From Nitrosopumilus adriaticus (GTDB lineage: Archaea > Thermoproteota > Nitrososphaeria > Nitrososphaerales > Nitrosopumilaceae), in contig NZ_CP011070.1 of NCBI RefSeq assembly GCF_000956175.1, forward strand, positions 558,001 to 622,000: a stretch of 64,000 nucleotides of DNA. The letters run 5' to 3'. The translations under genes were made by a program, and so were the position numbers. Under the pieces are notes generated by a model. That model saw nothing but the letters and a program-made list of their open reading frames with translations, was not told where the DNA came from and searched no databases. Positions 51,726-60,862 of this stretch are shown here, one piece after another (the first letter of the stretch is position 1; each line of letters starts with the position of its first letter).

Positions 51726-51953
51726 ATGCGATACATTGAACCAACAAGGGTCAAGGTTCTGATGATGATGTTTTTCACTACAGGGGTACTTGGAATCATT
51801 ATTGGATTATCTGTTGCACCTCCATCAATGACTGTTATGATTACTTTTATGGGTCTGATCAATGTTGGTTTAGGGGCATTCTTTACATTCATCTTTCTGA
51901 CACAAGTTCAAAAATCTCCCGATAAAAGAAAGAAGAAAAGAAAAAGAGATTAG
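51726..51953 (+). CDS. small two-helix membrane protein under a dyad operator
   Basis: Unknown function, about 75 residues from ATG 51726. Two membrane helices (about 10-30 and 38-60) are followed by a strongly basic tail (KRKKKRKRD). The start is chosen because the TATA-like box and the dyad place the transcript start at this ATG; the frame is open from 51714. The conspicuous dyad suggests regulated expression. Confidence 0.65.
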   Translation: MRYIEPTRVKVLMMMFFTTGVLGIIIGLSVAPPSMTVMITFMGLINVGLGAFFTFIFLTQVQKSPDKRKKKRKRD

Positions 51954-52022
51954 ATAGATATTTTTGGTTTAGATTTTAAAATTTCTCTCTGTCAATTAAA
52001 GTATAAATAATAACTCTCTTTC

Positions 52023-52586
52023 ATGAATTCAGAAATGCTTGATTTAGTTGCTAAAAAATTATTTCTTACAAAAGGAAAAGGCGTACATGAAGATAGATTA
52101 ACCAGTTTTGAATATGCATTAAGGGATGCGGGAATTGCTGGAACTAATCTAGTTCTTATATCTAGTATATTTCCACCTAAAGCAAAATTAATTTCAAGAA
52201 AAGAAGGCCTTAAGAGAATTAGCCCTGGACAGATATTGTTTACAATTTATTCAAAAAATCAGACTAGAGAACCCCATAGAATGTGTGCAGCTTCTGTTGG
52301 TATTGCAATTCCTAAGGATTGTTCTAGATATGGATACCTTTCAGAATACGAATCTTTTGGTCAAAATGAAACTCAAGCCGGTGATTATGCTGAAGATATT
52401 GCAGCACAAATGCTGGCATCTTCATTGGGAATTCCATTTGATGTTGATAAAAACTGGGATGAAAAAAGACAACAGTGGTCTATATCCGGGAAAATTTACA
52501 ATACAAAAAATATTACCCAGTCAACGAAAGGTGATAAAGATGGAAAATGGACTACTGTTTTTGCAGCAGCTGTCCTCTTACTGTAA
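52023..52586 (+). CDS. pdaD: pyruvoyl-dependent arginine decarboxylase
   Basis: Makes agmatine, the start of archaeal polyamine synthesis. The 187-residue proenzyme has the self-cleavage Ser-Ser in LVLISSIFPP (S47-S48) and family blocks SPGQILFTIYSKN and SEYESFGQNETQAGDYAEDIAAQML. Cleavage makes a beta chain and a pyruvoyl-bearing alpha chain. Preceded by a TATA-like AGTATAAATA about 25 bases before the ATG. Confidence 0.93.
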   Translation: MNSEMLDLVAKKLFLTKGKGVHEDRLTSFEYALRDAGIAGTNLVLISSIFPPKAKLISRKEGLKRISPGQILFTIYSKNQTREPHRMCAASVGIAIPKDCSRYGYLSEYESFGQNETQAGDYAEDIAAQMLASSLGIPFDVDKNWDEKRQQWSISGKIYNTKNITQSTKGDKDGKWTTVFAAAVLLL

Positions 52587-53744
52587 TTATTTTCTATATC
52601 CTTTAAGGTAGAATATCGCAGCAGCAATTGCAACAACAGTGATAATGATCACAACTATAATTGATTCATCAAATTCTATCTTTTCAGGCTGTTTGCTTTG
52701 TAATTGCTCCCCTCCAAGTGAAAATTCTAGTTCTTGCTTGCTAACTGTTGTGTCTTTGCCGAAAATATATTTTCCTTGAATTCTTTGTCCTTCTTGTGGA
52801 TCAAAAACCCAACCTTGCTCTGTAATGTTTGTTGGAATTCTTTCACCACCTATGATTTGTGAGGGTGTAATATTTCCTTTCACATCAGAAACCTTTGTAC
52901 TTTCAGTATCTAATACTACTATCTGAATTATTGAATTCAAAGGGTAAAACCCTGATGAAAAATAATCTGATCTTTTCAACTCATCTGTTTTTAAAAATTC
53001 TAATGGACTGACTTCATTAATCTCTGATGCTGTTTGAGGGTAATTTACTGACAATCTTAACTGAAGTAATGATTTATTCTCAGTTGGAATTATTGAGAAT
53101 GTCGTTTTTGCATTTTCGTGATTTGACAAGTTTCTTGCAACATCATAAAACCCTCCTGATTCTCTAATGATTTTAGGAATTAATATTGCAGATATTTTCT
53201 CATACATTGAATCTGTATCTTCCATCGGCATTGTATATACCGCAGAAATAGTTCCTCTGCCCGAAATTACTCCTGATGTTTCCATAGCAGTACTTGCTTC
53301 ATCTGAACTGTGGATAAATATAGAATGTAGCTTGGCATTGGTATCTAGTACCTCGTTTATCTCATCAATGAATTCTCCGGCAATCTGGATGGTTCTGTTT
53401 TGAATTTGTAGAAAATTCTTATCATCTGGATTTCTCTTTACATTAATCAAAATACATGATTCATTATTTACTCCTAATACACACTGGTTCTGATTAGTTA
53501 GGGTTACTGCAGAAATATTTCCATTTTCTCTAATTCTTTGTTCTAATTCTGCTGGAATTTTGATCTCTTGAATACTGGTGCTTTGTAGTGTAATTGAGGC
53601 AGTTGTATTTTGCGATATGCTCTTATCAATAATCACTTGAGCAGTTTCTTGAAAAGTTGCAAGACTCATTTCTTGTGAATATGAATAATTTACTGAAATT
53701 CCAATCATTGCAACTAAAAAAAACAAAAAAATTAACTTCTGCAT
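52587..53744 (-). CDS. exported, C-terminally anchored protein
   Basis: Unknown function, 385 residues. A signal segment (3-22), a large beta-rich extracellular region, and a C-terminal membrane helix (about 357-378) ending in KGYRK. Two Cys close together (CVLGVNNESC) probably form a disulfide loop. It is stop-to-stop with the arginine decarboxylase gene without a gap. Confidence 0.7.
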   Translation of the reverse strand: MQKLIFLFFLVAMIGISVNYSYSQEMSLATFQETAQVIIDKSISQNTTASITLQSTSIQEIKIPAELEQRIRENGNISAVTLTNQNQCVLGVNNESCILINVKRNPDDKNFLQIQNRTIQIAGEFIDEINEVLDTNAKLHSIFIHSSDEASTAMETSGVISGRGTISAVYTMPMEDTDSMYEKISAILIPKIIRESGGFYDVARNLSNHENAKTTFSIIPTENKSLLQLRLSVNYPQTASEINEVSPLEFLKTDELKRSDYFSSGFYPLNSIIQIVVLDTESTKVSDVKGNITPSQIIGGERIPTNITEQGWVFDPQEGQRIQGKYIFGKDTTVSKQELEFSLGGEQLQSKQPEKIEFDESIIVVIIITVVAIAAAIFYLKGYRK

Positions 53745-53873
53745 GGTGTTCCAAATATTGAGGAAATTATAAAATTTACTCTTATTTTAGATTCTCAAAC
53801 ATATGATTTGATTATGATGGTTGAACCCACACCAATTAGATAATATTCTCTTTATTTGAATAATCTACTGGTA

Positions 53874-54443
53874 ATGGCACTAATTCCGTTTCTTGTTGAA
53901 ACTTTCAATGAACCTATTATACAACTTATTGCAGTCTTAGTAGTTTTTGGAATTGGTCTTATTCAAGGAATAATCTTGGGGCGCTCAATTCTTGTAAGAT
54001 TCCCTCGTCTTCAAAATCATATTAAGACAGTTTCTGTGACATTGTTTTTTTTATTTTTGGCAAATGCTATTTTGAGTGTTCCTAGATTTGCATCTCCTGA
54101 AAAAATTGATCTCTTTAATTTACCTGCTGGAAATACTAGCGAGATTGCTTCATCATTATTTTTGATTTTTGGAATGAATACTGGCTTTCTTACTATCTTG
54201 GCAATTTCTGTTACTGTGATGACCTTTGTTCTTTTAAAATTTACAAATCTTGGTGGTCCATCAAAAATATTCGTTTTAATTTCTAGTGCTCTTTTACTTT
54301 TGCTTACCGGTTTGAGTAGATTTACAGATCTTACTCCAAGTTCATTTGAAGTTCTTTTGTATTTCCTGTATCAATTAGGTTTCACTATTGGAATTCTTGC
54401 TGGGACGATTAGGAAAATTAAACCAAAAAAATTGGGCCTATGA
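53874..54443 (+). CDS. multi-spanning membrane protein of unknown function
   Basis: About 189 residues from ATG 53874 (the frame opens at TTG 53856). Five predicted membrane helices and a basic C-terminus (RKIKPKK). A TATA-like TAGATAATAT about 30 bases upstream favours the later start. It resembles in style the membrane protein at 39074-39760, but I see no clear homology. Confidence 0.62.
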   Translation: MALIPFLVETFNEPIIQLIAVLVVFGIGLIQGIILGRSILVRFPRLQNHIKTVSVTLFFLFLANAILSVPRFASPEKIDLFNLPAGNTSEIASSLFLIFGMNTGFLTILAISVTVMTFVLLKFTNLGGPSKIFVLISSALLLLLTGLSRFTDLTPSSFEVLLYFLYQLGFTIGILAGTIRKIKPKKLGL

Positions 54444-54480
54444 TTACTTCAAACGTTTAAATCAGATTGACATTTTCTTT

Positions 54481-54552
54481 AGGATGACATCGAATTCAAA
54501 CCGTTCGGGGAACAAGCTGGCAGTCCATGCGTTGGACTGTCAGCCCCATTAA
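54481..54552 (+). ncRNA. candidate structured RNA between convergent genes
   Basis: A GC-rich island in the 117-base gap between two convergent genes. It has a strong 3' hairpin, GCTGGCAGTCCA (54516-54527) and TGGACTGTCAGC (54533-54544) with a five-base loop and one G-T pair, and a small upstream hairpin GTTC-GGG-GAAC. A TATA-like TTTAAAT near 54455-54461 lies about 25 bases before GGATGACATC, so it could be transcribed by itself. The alternative is a terminator hairpin shared by both genes. Confidence 0.45.
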
Positions 54553-54560
54553 TTTAAAAC

Positions 54561-56345
54561 CTAGTTCAATAATGATAATGTTCTAACTTGGTCTCTGACA
54601 TAATCAAATCCTTCTTGCCAAAATTTTGGGGATCTAATGTCAAAACTGTGCTCTAATAGGAGTTTTTCTGGTTTCTTTGAGCCACCTGCTGCAAGAATTT
54701 CAATATATGATGGAACAAAGTCTTTTCCTTCCTTTTTGTATCTTTGAAATAGTGATAGTGCAAGTAAATTCCCAAAAGAATATGCGTAGCAGTAAAATGG
54801 TGTATGGTAAAAATGTGGAATACAACTCCACTCTATTGCAAAGTCTTCAGATAGATTTACTGAATTTCCAAACTGCTCTTTGAGATTTTTAAGATATGTT
54901 TTTGAAATCTCATCCACAGTAGTTCCTTTTCCAATTTGCTCATGAGCATCTACTTCAAAAATGGTGAAAAATGATTGTCTGAGTATTGTAGCATATAGAT
55001 CATCTATTTTTTCAGATAACATAATCTTTTTTTCATTGTCTGAAATTTTGTCTGATAAATTATCATACAATAACAATTCTGAAAATGTAGATGCAGTTTC
55101 TGCTAAAGGTAATGGGGCATCTTGAACCAGAATTGATCTGTTTTGCGCAGCTTGACTGTGAACTGCATGGCCTAATTCATGAGCTAAAGTAAATACGTCT
55201 CTTGACTTTCCTGTAAAATTTACTAGAACATAGGGTGTGATTTTTGGGGTTAATGTACTACAAAATGCTCCGTCTCTCTTTCCTTGTCTTACTGATGAAT
55301 CAATATGTTTTTCATTGAATACCTTTCTTGCAAATTCTTCTAATGTTTCACTAAATTTCCCTAGAGATTCAAAAACTAGTTTAACTGAATTGTTGTAAGA
55401 ATAATTCTTTTCTTTGATACTTGCTGCTGCTGGTGCGTACAAATCATATCTTCTTAATTTTTTCATTTTCAACATCTTTGCTTTTTGGGCAAAGAATTTT
55501 TGAAATATTGGGGAATTTTTTCTGCATACTAAAAGAAGTGATTCTATAGTTTTATCATCTACATCATTTCCAATATTCCTCATTGATATTGGGGATTTGT
55601 AACCTCTGATTTCTATTCCTTCATCTCTCCAATTGAGAACAATATTTTGATATATTTCTCCAATTACTCCTTTGTTTTCAGAATATTTTGTCAGAATTGT
55701 TTTGTAGGCCGTTTCACGAACTTTAGAATTTGTACTTCGAACATAATTTGTAAGCTCTTCTCTTGTCATTTTTTTTGTTTTATTTCCTATCTTCATTTTG
55801 TACTCGTATGCATTTGTTATTTTGTCATACAGTTTTACAAGTGCAGAGATTCCAGTAACATCTAGAGTGTTGATTATTCTCTCTTCAGGTTCGCTTAGTG
55901 CGTATTTTGCAAATAATCTTTTATGGGATAGATATTCTGTTATTTCTCCTGCATTTTTCATTAGTCTCTTTGCATTTTTGTCGTCAACTTGGGTTTTCCA
56001 CCATAAATCAAAAAATAATATTTTATTTGAAATCTCGGAACCTAACTTTGACATTTTAGTCATTAGTGATGTTGCCTCATCAGATTGCGTATCTGATGAA
56101 TATGATAAAGATGCATATCCTCCAATCTTACTCATCTTTTCAGAGATTTCTTCTACCTGATGCAAAATATTCATAAATTTCTCTGTTGACATTTTAGGAT
56201 CTAGTTTTGATTTTATTTTTTCAAATTTTTCAGATTGTTTTTCTAATTCCTGAATTTGTTTTTGAAATGCTGGACTTTTTGGATCTTTTGCCAATTCTGA
56301 TAGATCCCATTTTCCAAGCTTATACTCTTTCATTAAAAATATCAA
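54561..56345 (-). CDS. pepF: oligoendopeptidase F (M3 family)
   Basis: Zinc metallopeptidase of 594 residues degrading short peptides in the cytoplasm. The motif HELGHA near residue 389 is in the M3 context FTLAHELGHAVHS, and the downstream Glu ligand lies in ETASTFSE. The N-terminal 200 residues form the family's helical domain. An in-frame Met at residue 5 (MKEYKLGKWDLS) is probably the true start. Confidence 0.92.
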   Translation of the reverse strand: MIFLMKEYKLGKWDLSELAKDPKSPAFQKQIQELEKQSEKFEKIKSKLDPKMSTEKFMNILHQVEEISEKMSKIGGYASLSYSSDTQSDEATSLMTKMSKLGSEISNKILFFDLWWKTQVDDKNAKRLMKNAGEITEYLSHKRLFAKYALSEPEERIINTLDVTGISALVKLYDKITNAYEYKMKIGNKTKKMTREELTNYVRSTNSKVRETAYKTILTKYSENKGVIGEIYQNIVLNWRDEGIEIRGYKSPISMRNIGNDVDDKTIESLLLVCRKNSPIFQKFFAQKAKMLKMKKLRRYDLYAPAAASIKEKNYSYNNSVKLVFESLGKFSETLEEFARKVFNEKHIDSSVRQGKRDGAFCSTLTPKITPYVLVNFTGKSRDVFTLAHELGHAVHSQAAQNRSILVQDAPLPLAETASTFSELLLYDNLSDKISDNEKKIMLSEKIDDLYATILRQSFFTIFEVDAHEQIGKGTTVDEISKTYLKNLKEQFGNSVNLSEDFAIEWSCIPHFYHTPFYCYAYSFGNLLALSLFQRYKKEGKDFVPSYIEILAAGGSKKPEKLLLEHSFDIRSPKFWQEGFDYVRDQVRTLSLLN

Positions 56346-56396
56346 CTTGTAACTATTAAAAAATCAATATGTGCTGAAATTCTTAAATCTCAAGCT

Positions 56397-56413
56397 CACG
56401 TATACTATACGTG
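56397..56413. promoter_or_regulatory. 17-base palindrome overlapping a GTG start
   Basis: CACGTATA-C-TATACGTG is a perfect palindrome with eight-base arms. Its right arm contains the GTG start at 56411. A TATA-like CTTAAATC lies about 26 bases upstream, so the palindrome covers the transcription start. Confidence 0.5.
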
Positions 56414-56608
56414 GCAACAAGAGATGATCTTAGAAATGATATTTTTAAAGCAACTGAAGAACAACAGCGACTCATGGCACTCCGAAAACCTCTCTTAGGA
56501 TCAAAAGCTAACGAGGATCAGATGAATGCGTTTCGATTAACTACACAAATAATGAAATATGAAGATTTTATTCGTGATACTGAAAAACAATTACGAACAA
56601 TGAACTAG
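56411..56608 (+). CDS. small helical protein preceded by a palindrome
   Basis: Unknown function, 65 residues with GTG start. Entirely helical by composition (ATEEQQRLMALRKPLLGS...QIMKYEDFIRDTEKQL), suggesting a helical hairpin or coiled coil. The promoter palindrome suggests controlled expression, possibly self-regulation, though no DNA-binding motif is evident. Confidence 0.6.
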   Translation: MATRDDLRNDIFKATEEQQRLMALRKPLLGSKANEDQMNAFRLTTQIMKYEDFIRDTEKQLRTMN

Positions 56609-56622
56609 TCTGGTCGTAATTA

Positions 56623-56877
56623 TCAGTAATATTCTTTGTGAATATAACACCACTTCCAAATATCATTAGGAATTGCTTTCATTACGGGATGTCCTGTTTC
56701 CTCAAAGTGTTTAGTGGCGTGTTTTCCAATTGATGAATCACAACATCCAACATGACCGCATGTCAGACACATTCTAATTGCAACAACTGGCAGGTGTTCC
56801 TTTTCGCATTCTTCACAACTTTTTGTATTTGGGGATACTTGTTTCTCTTGAGTGAAATGCTCGCAATTTTTTGACAT
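56623..56877 (-). CDS. UBP-type zinc finger protein
   Basis: The 84-residue protein is a single ZnF-UBP domain: CEHF, CEECEK, MCLTCGHVGCCDSS, HATKHFEETGHPV, with the Trp/Tyr of DIWKWCYIHKEYY at the end. In eukaryotes this domain binds the free C-terminal Gly-Gly of ubiquitin. In archaea its ligand is unknown. It starts one base after the pyrophosphatase stop. Confidence 0.87.
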   Translation of the reverse strand: MSKNCEHFTQEKQVSPNTKSCEECEKEHLPVVAIRMCLTCGHVGCCDSSIGKHATKHFEETGHPVMKAIPNDIWKWCYIHKEYY

Positions 56878-56878
56878 G

Positions 56879-57418
56879 CTAATATTTTTTCAAAGTGTCT
56901 TTGTATCTTTTTATCGATTCTACAATGACAATTTTTGCTTCTTTTGCAGATTTCCAACCTAAAATCTCCACTTTTTTTCCTTCCAGATCTTTATACACTT
57001 GAAAAAAGTGAGCAATTTCTGAACGATAGTGATCTTCTATATCTGCAATATCTGTAGTATGCAGATATCTTGGATCATTTGTTGCAACACAAATTATTTT
57101 GTCATCTAATTTACCATCGTCTTTCATTTGTAGCAATCCAATTGGTCTTGCCTCAATTAGAATTCCAGGATATGTTGAGTTTGTTACTAGTACTAGTGCA
57201 TCAAGCGGATCCCCATCATCAGACAAAGTTTGAGGAACTAATCCATAATCGCCGGGATAGTGAAATGGTGAGAAAAGAACTCTGTCTAATTTTATCATAT
57301 TGTGTTTTTTATCATATTCGTACTTGTTCATGGATCCCTTTGGAATTTCAACAATTACGTTAATAATCTCAGGAATGTCATTTCCTGATTCTATATCGTG
57401 CCAATAATTCTTACTCAT
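56879..57418 (-). CDS. ppa: soluble inorganic pyrophosphatase (class I)
   Basis: Hydrolyses pyrophosphate with Mg. The 179-residue protein has the catalytic blocks KYEYDKK, PGDYGLVPQTLSDDGDPLDALVL and KDLEGKKVE. Complete and of normal length. It coexists with the proton-pumping enzyme at 25629-27668. It is probably co-transcribed with the UBP-finger gene. Confidence 0.95.
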   Translation of the reverse strand: MSKNYWHDIESGNDIPEIINVIVEIPKGSMNKYEYDKKHNMIKLDRVLFSPFHYPGDYGLVPQTLSDDGDPLDALVLVTNSTYPGILIEARPIGLLQMKDDGKLDDKIICVATNDPRYLHTTDIADIEDHYRSEIAHFFQVYKDLEGKKVEILGWKSAKEAKIVIVESIKRYKDTLKKY

Positions 57419-57510
57419 TTTCTAGCTCTTCCACTATCCAATCAATATATGAATTCTGTGAATTAATTCTAGGTGAAATTAGAAAAAATCTTTTATTGTA
57501 TTTTCTGATT

Positions 57511-58089
57511 ATGTGCCTATTGGCAAAAATTGTAGTCATTGTTGGTTCTGTCAGATCTGAAAGACAAGGAATCAAAGTTGCAAAATGGATAGTTGAAAAA
57601 CTGCAAGACCGAGGTCATCAAGTATCTATGGTAGATCCTATGGATTTGGAACTTCCATTACTTGATAAAATGTACAAAGAAATGAAATCCCCTCCTGTGA
57701 AATTACAAGAACTCCAAAAAATTATCCAAGATGCAGACGGATATGTTCCAATAACTCCTGAATATAATCACAGTGTCTCATCTTCATTAAAAAATACGCT
57801 GGATTATTTTTTAGAAGAATACTTTTTCAAGCCTTCAGCTATCGTTTCCTATTCTGTAGGTCCATTTGGAGGAATTCTGGCTGGAAATCATTTACGGCAA
57901 ATATTGGCAGAGATGGGAATGCCTGCAATTCCATCACAATTACCAATATCCAAAGTAAAAGATGTTTTTGATAATGATGGGAAACTATTGGATGAAAATT
58001 ATGAGAGAAGAATTGCTAAATTTTTAGATGAATTTGAGTGGTATGTTTCAGCTTTTACAAAACAACGAGAAATTGGAACCCCCTATTGA
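57511..58089 (+). CDS. NADPH-dependent FMN reductase family protein
   Basis: Flavodoxin-like protein of about 192 residues. The FMN phosphate loop is GSVRSERQG, and the family block VPITPEYNHSVSSSLKNTLDYF near residue 75 is intact, followed by SYSVGPFGGILAG. It reduces flavin or quinone-like substrates. ATG 57511 is preferred over TTG 57496. Confidence 0.87.
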   Translation: MCLLAKIVVIVGSVRSERQGIKVAKWIVEKLQDRGHQVSMVDPMDLELPLLDKMYKEMKSPPVKLQELQKIIQDADGYVPITPEYNHSVSSSLKNTLDYFLEEYFFKPSAIVSYSVGPFGGILAGNHLRQILAEMGMPAIPSQLPISKVKDVFDNDGKLLDENYERRIAKFLDEFEWYVSAFTKQREIGTPY

Positions 58090-58091
58090 TT

Positions 58092-58526
58092 TTAAACTAT
58101 ATCGTTGGAATTTGGAATGACTCTGAAAATCTTGACAATATATTCTCCTTCAAAAACATTTACAAATTCTCCTGTAGTTGAATCTAGGTTTCTTACTCTG
58201 AATTTGTATTCATATGATCCATCTCCCTTTACATCGACTTGAGCAAAATGAACAGGATCCTCACCGCTGTAAAACTGAATGATTACAGGAAATCTTTCAA
58301 CGTATTCAGATGGTGCACCTTTTACAAAACCCCAAGGCAACGTGTTGTCTTTAGGTATGTTCATCGTGGCTACTGTTTTCTCCAAACTAATCTCTTCATT
58401 AATTGGGGTGACTGTAACTTCGTTTGTTTGTGCAGAAATCTCTACTGGAATGATCCCAATAGACAAAGCTGCTAAAATTGATGCCATCAAAAATACTTTG
58501 GATTTCATCTGATAATGTTTTTTCAA
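58092..58526 (-). CDS. exported protein of unknown function
   Basis: The 144-residue protein has a signal segment (best counted from Met7, MKSKVFLMAS, to about residue 32) and one beta-sandwich-like domain. No anchor or motif is recognised. It lies stop-to-stop with the FMN reductase gene. Confidence 0.65.
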   Translation of the reverse strand: MKKHYQMKSKVFLMASILAALSIGIIPVEISAQTNEVTVTPINEEISLEKTVATMNIPKDNTLPWGFVKGAPSEYVERFPVIIQFYSGEDPVHFAQVDVKGDGSYEYKFRVRNLDSTTGEFVNVFEGEYIVKIFRVIPNSNDIV

Positions 58527-58565
58527 AGCTACTTAAAAAATTTTTTACTAATTTGTTCTAGTAAG

Positions 58566-58697
58566 TCATGGTAATTCTTCTTCTAGATCTGAGCATGCCT
58601 TGTGAACCCATTTATCATCTGAATTTTTCAAAATTTCCTTTCCTACCTTAATTGATTCTCCACATTCTACACATTTACCATTAAACTTGGCCTTCAT
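58566..58697 (-). CDS. 43-residue zinc-finger-like protein
   Basis: A short frame read from the 58527-58932 gap. It reads CVECGESIKVG near the N-terminus and VHKACSD later, a CxxC...HxxxC arrangement fit for one zinc ion. The C-terminus is acidic. It ends 40 bases before the exported-protein gene on the same strand begins. Upstream (58698-58947) I see only A/T-rich sequence with small dyads (AGCCAA-TT-TTGGCT near 58753). Confidence 0.5.
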   Translation of the reverse strand: MKAKFNGKCVECGESIKVGKEILKNSDDKWVHKACSDLEEELP

Positions 58698-58947
58698 AAT
58701 GTTAATTTGATTTTACTCCATTTTAACTAGTCTTTTTCAATTACTTAATCCCAGCCAATTTTGGCTAACTTAAATAATTATTATTTATACTCAATGTGCT
58801 TAAAATGCACAACATTCGTATTAAAACCAAAAAACGTGTCATCTCATAATATCCTGATGTCTTACTTTGTGATTTTTGATAATTCTCTGAGAAAACACAA
58901 AAGTCTGTATTTTTCTATTTTAGAATTTAATTTTGGAAATGATTTCT

Positions 58948-59253
58948 ATGGATGAATATAAAATCAAAAATCTAAATGCTGATGAAACCTACCGAGAGTT
59001 AGTGGCAACAGTAATTGAACACGTACTTCTTGGAATTAGTGTTGACTCTCTTGAAATTGTAAATAAAAAATTAAAAGAAGATCATAGTATTACTACTAGT
59101 GAAATATTTGATCATCCTGAAAGTCTAAAGTCTGTTCTGATTAGTCTTTATGGGAATTCATATGATTCAATTCTCAATAAAATTAAAAATATTTTTGATA
59201 CCTCAATTAGTCAAAACAGCATATCTGATTTTGTTTCTGTCTTGGAAAGGTAG
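58948..59253 (+). CDS. helical protein resembling a thaumarchaeal output domain
   Basis: About 101 residues from ATG 58948. The pattern VIEHVLLGISVDSLEIVNKKLKEDHSITTSEIFDHPESLKSVLISLYGNSYDSI is like the small helical NitrOD5-type domain of Nitrosopumilus signalling proteins; the match is by memory and eye only. It converges on a response regulator gene, which fits a signalling role. Confidence 0.55.
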   Translation: MDEYKIKNLNADETYRELVATVIEHVLLGISVDSLEIVNKKLKEDHSITTSEIFDHPESLKSVLISLYGNSYDSILNKIKNIFDTSISQNSISDFVSVLER

Positions 59254-59294
59254 ATTAAATTTTTTTAAAATTTTTGATTTTATAATACAATTTC

Positions 59295-59681
59295 CTAATT
59301 ACTTAGAGGTATGGAATTATTGATTGAAACTTTTTTTATTGTTTCCATAATTATGTTCATACTAGATGGCTTGGGCAATATTTCAGAGGCTCCCTGTGCT
59401 ATCAATTCATCCTGCAATTTTTCATCTACACTTCCTGTTAGCATAATTACTTTGGCATTGGGATTTATCTTACGGATATTCTCTAGTCCATATAGTCCGT
59501 TATATTGTGGCATCAAATAATCCATCACGACAACATCTGGTGAGTATTTTTTGTATAGCTCGACTGCCTCTTTTCCATTTCTCCCAATGGCAATTACGTC
59601 AATTGAGTTGAACCCAAGAAATTCTGAAATCACTCCAGTTACATCATGGTAATCATCAATTAGCATAACGCGAATTTTCAT
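59295..59681 (-). CDS. CheY-like response regulator receiver protein
   Basis: Single receiver domain of 128 residues. The acidic pair is in VMLIDDYHD, the phospho-acceptor Asp in VVVMDYLMPQ, the Thr in MLTGS and the Lys in LPKPSS. There is no output domain. It is a paralogue of the 9954-10409 product without its basic tail. No kinase is encoded nearby. Confidence 0.9.
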   Translation of the reverse strand: MKIRVMLIDDYHDVTGVISEFLGFNSIDVIAIGRNGKEAVELYKKYSPDVVVMDYLMPQYNGLYGLENIRKINPNAKVIMLTGSVDEKLQDELIAQGASEILPKPSSMNIIMETIKKVSINNSIPLSN

Positions 59682-59851
59682 TACATTATGATTGATTTGT
59701 GGAATAAGTGATAGCGTTTGAATTTAATGGACAAATTACGCATGAATTAAATTTTTGATAATCAAAAGTATTCATTCTCTAATCTGGCTCACATCTATGA
59801 TGGTGCTATTCTCATAATTCTTTAATTATTGAATGATATTTCTTAGGAGAT

Positions 59852-60829
59852 ATGATTCTAAACTCTGGCATAATTTTTGTATCAATACTTGTATTGATAA
59901 TTGTCAGTTCAAATTTTGTATCTGCCTCTGCCATTTCTGGTAGCTCGACTGAGTTTGGTTCGCTAAATATTGACCAAGATTCAGTCTCTATCTCTGAAAC
60001 TGCTCCTACAATTCTTAATATCTCTGGAACTGTAGTTGATTATAATTCGGGCCAGATGATACTAATTGAAATCAAAAAACCTGACAATACTTCGATAACT
60101 CTTAAAACTCAAGCAGATAAGGAAGGCATTTTTTCTACTCCTATTCTACTTGACTCTAATTGGACTGTGGGAAACTATCAACTATTAGCAACTTATCTCA
60201 ATAATGAAATTGGTTCTGCCTCCTTTTCTATCACTTCTGTTTCTGTGCAAAATATTCCAGTCATGTCCAACATTGGAAGTTTGGAGATTGATGAAGAGGA
60301 AATTATCGTTACAGGTAATGAGAAATCCACAGTTGAGGTAAATGGTAATATTAAAAATTATCAAAGAGGAGATCCAATCACACTAAAGATTCTTCATCCT
60401 AGTGGGTTAACATCTGATGTAACAATCACTGGAAAATCTAATGGTGATTTTACTGCTCACATCAGTATCGCAGATAATTGGGAATCTGGGAGTTTTAGTA
60501 TAATTGCATCTTATGATGAAGAAAATTTTGGCAAAGTGGAATTTCAATTAAATAAAATCCAAATTCCATCATATTTCAAAAATGTTGCATCCTGGTGGTC
60601 TGATGGACTGATTGAAGATTTTGAATTCGTAGATGGAATTGAATATTTAATTTCTGAGGAAATTATTGAGATCCCAAATCTATCTGGAAGTGCTGGAAGT
60701 TCTGATAATGTGGTTCCAGATTGGGTTCGTCAAAATATTGGATGGTGGTCAAATGGCCTTACATCTGATACTGAATTGGTTAATTCCATTCAATATCTGG
60801 TGGAAAAAGGAATTATTCAAGTAAATTAA
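59852..60829 (+). CDS. exported protein with Ig-like and paired-Trp domains
   Basis: Unknown function, 325 residues. A signal segment (4-25), two homologous Ig-like domains (ISGTVVDYNSGQMILIEIKKPD and VNGNIKNYQRGDPITLKILHPS), then two copies of the module SWWSDGLIEDFEFVDGIEYLI and GWWSNGLTSDTELVNSIQYLV. The last module is shared with 6731-7423. Probably a surface protein. A TATA-like CTTTAATTAT lies about 27 bases before the ATG. Confidence 0.75.
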   Translation: MILNSGIIFVSILVLIIVSSNFVSASAISGSSTEFGSLNIDQDSVSISETAPTILNISGTVVDYNSGQMILIEIKKPDNTSITLKTQADKEGIFSTPILLDSNWTVGNYQLLATYLNNEIGSASFSITSVSVQNIPVMSNIGSLEIDEEEIIVTGNEKSTVEVNGNIKNYQRGDPITLKILHPSGLTSDVTITGKSNGDFTAHISIADNWESGSFSIIASYDEENFGKVEFQLNKIQIPSYFKNVASWWSDGLIEDFEFVDGIEYLISEEIIEIPNLSGSAGSSDNVVPDWVRQNIGWWSNGLTSDTELVNSIQYLVEKGIIQVN

Positions 60830-60862
60830 ATTCTAAATCTCTTACGATTTGATGTAGTGGTA

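Noticed and set aside
54481-54552. A degenerate tRNA on either strand
   Set aside because: No acceptor stem, no anticodon arm of correct size and no T loop in the right place on either strand.
58761-58955. Possible 64-residue protein on the plus strand
   Set aside because: Composition is not protein-like, it overlaps the better-supported gene at 58948, and no promoter fits its start.
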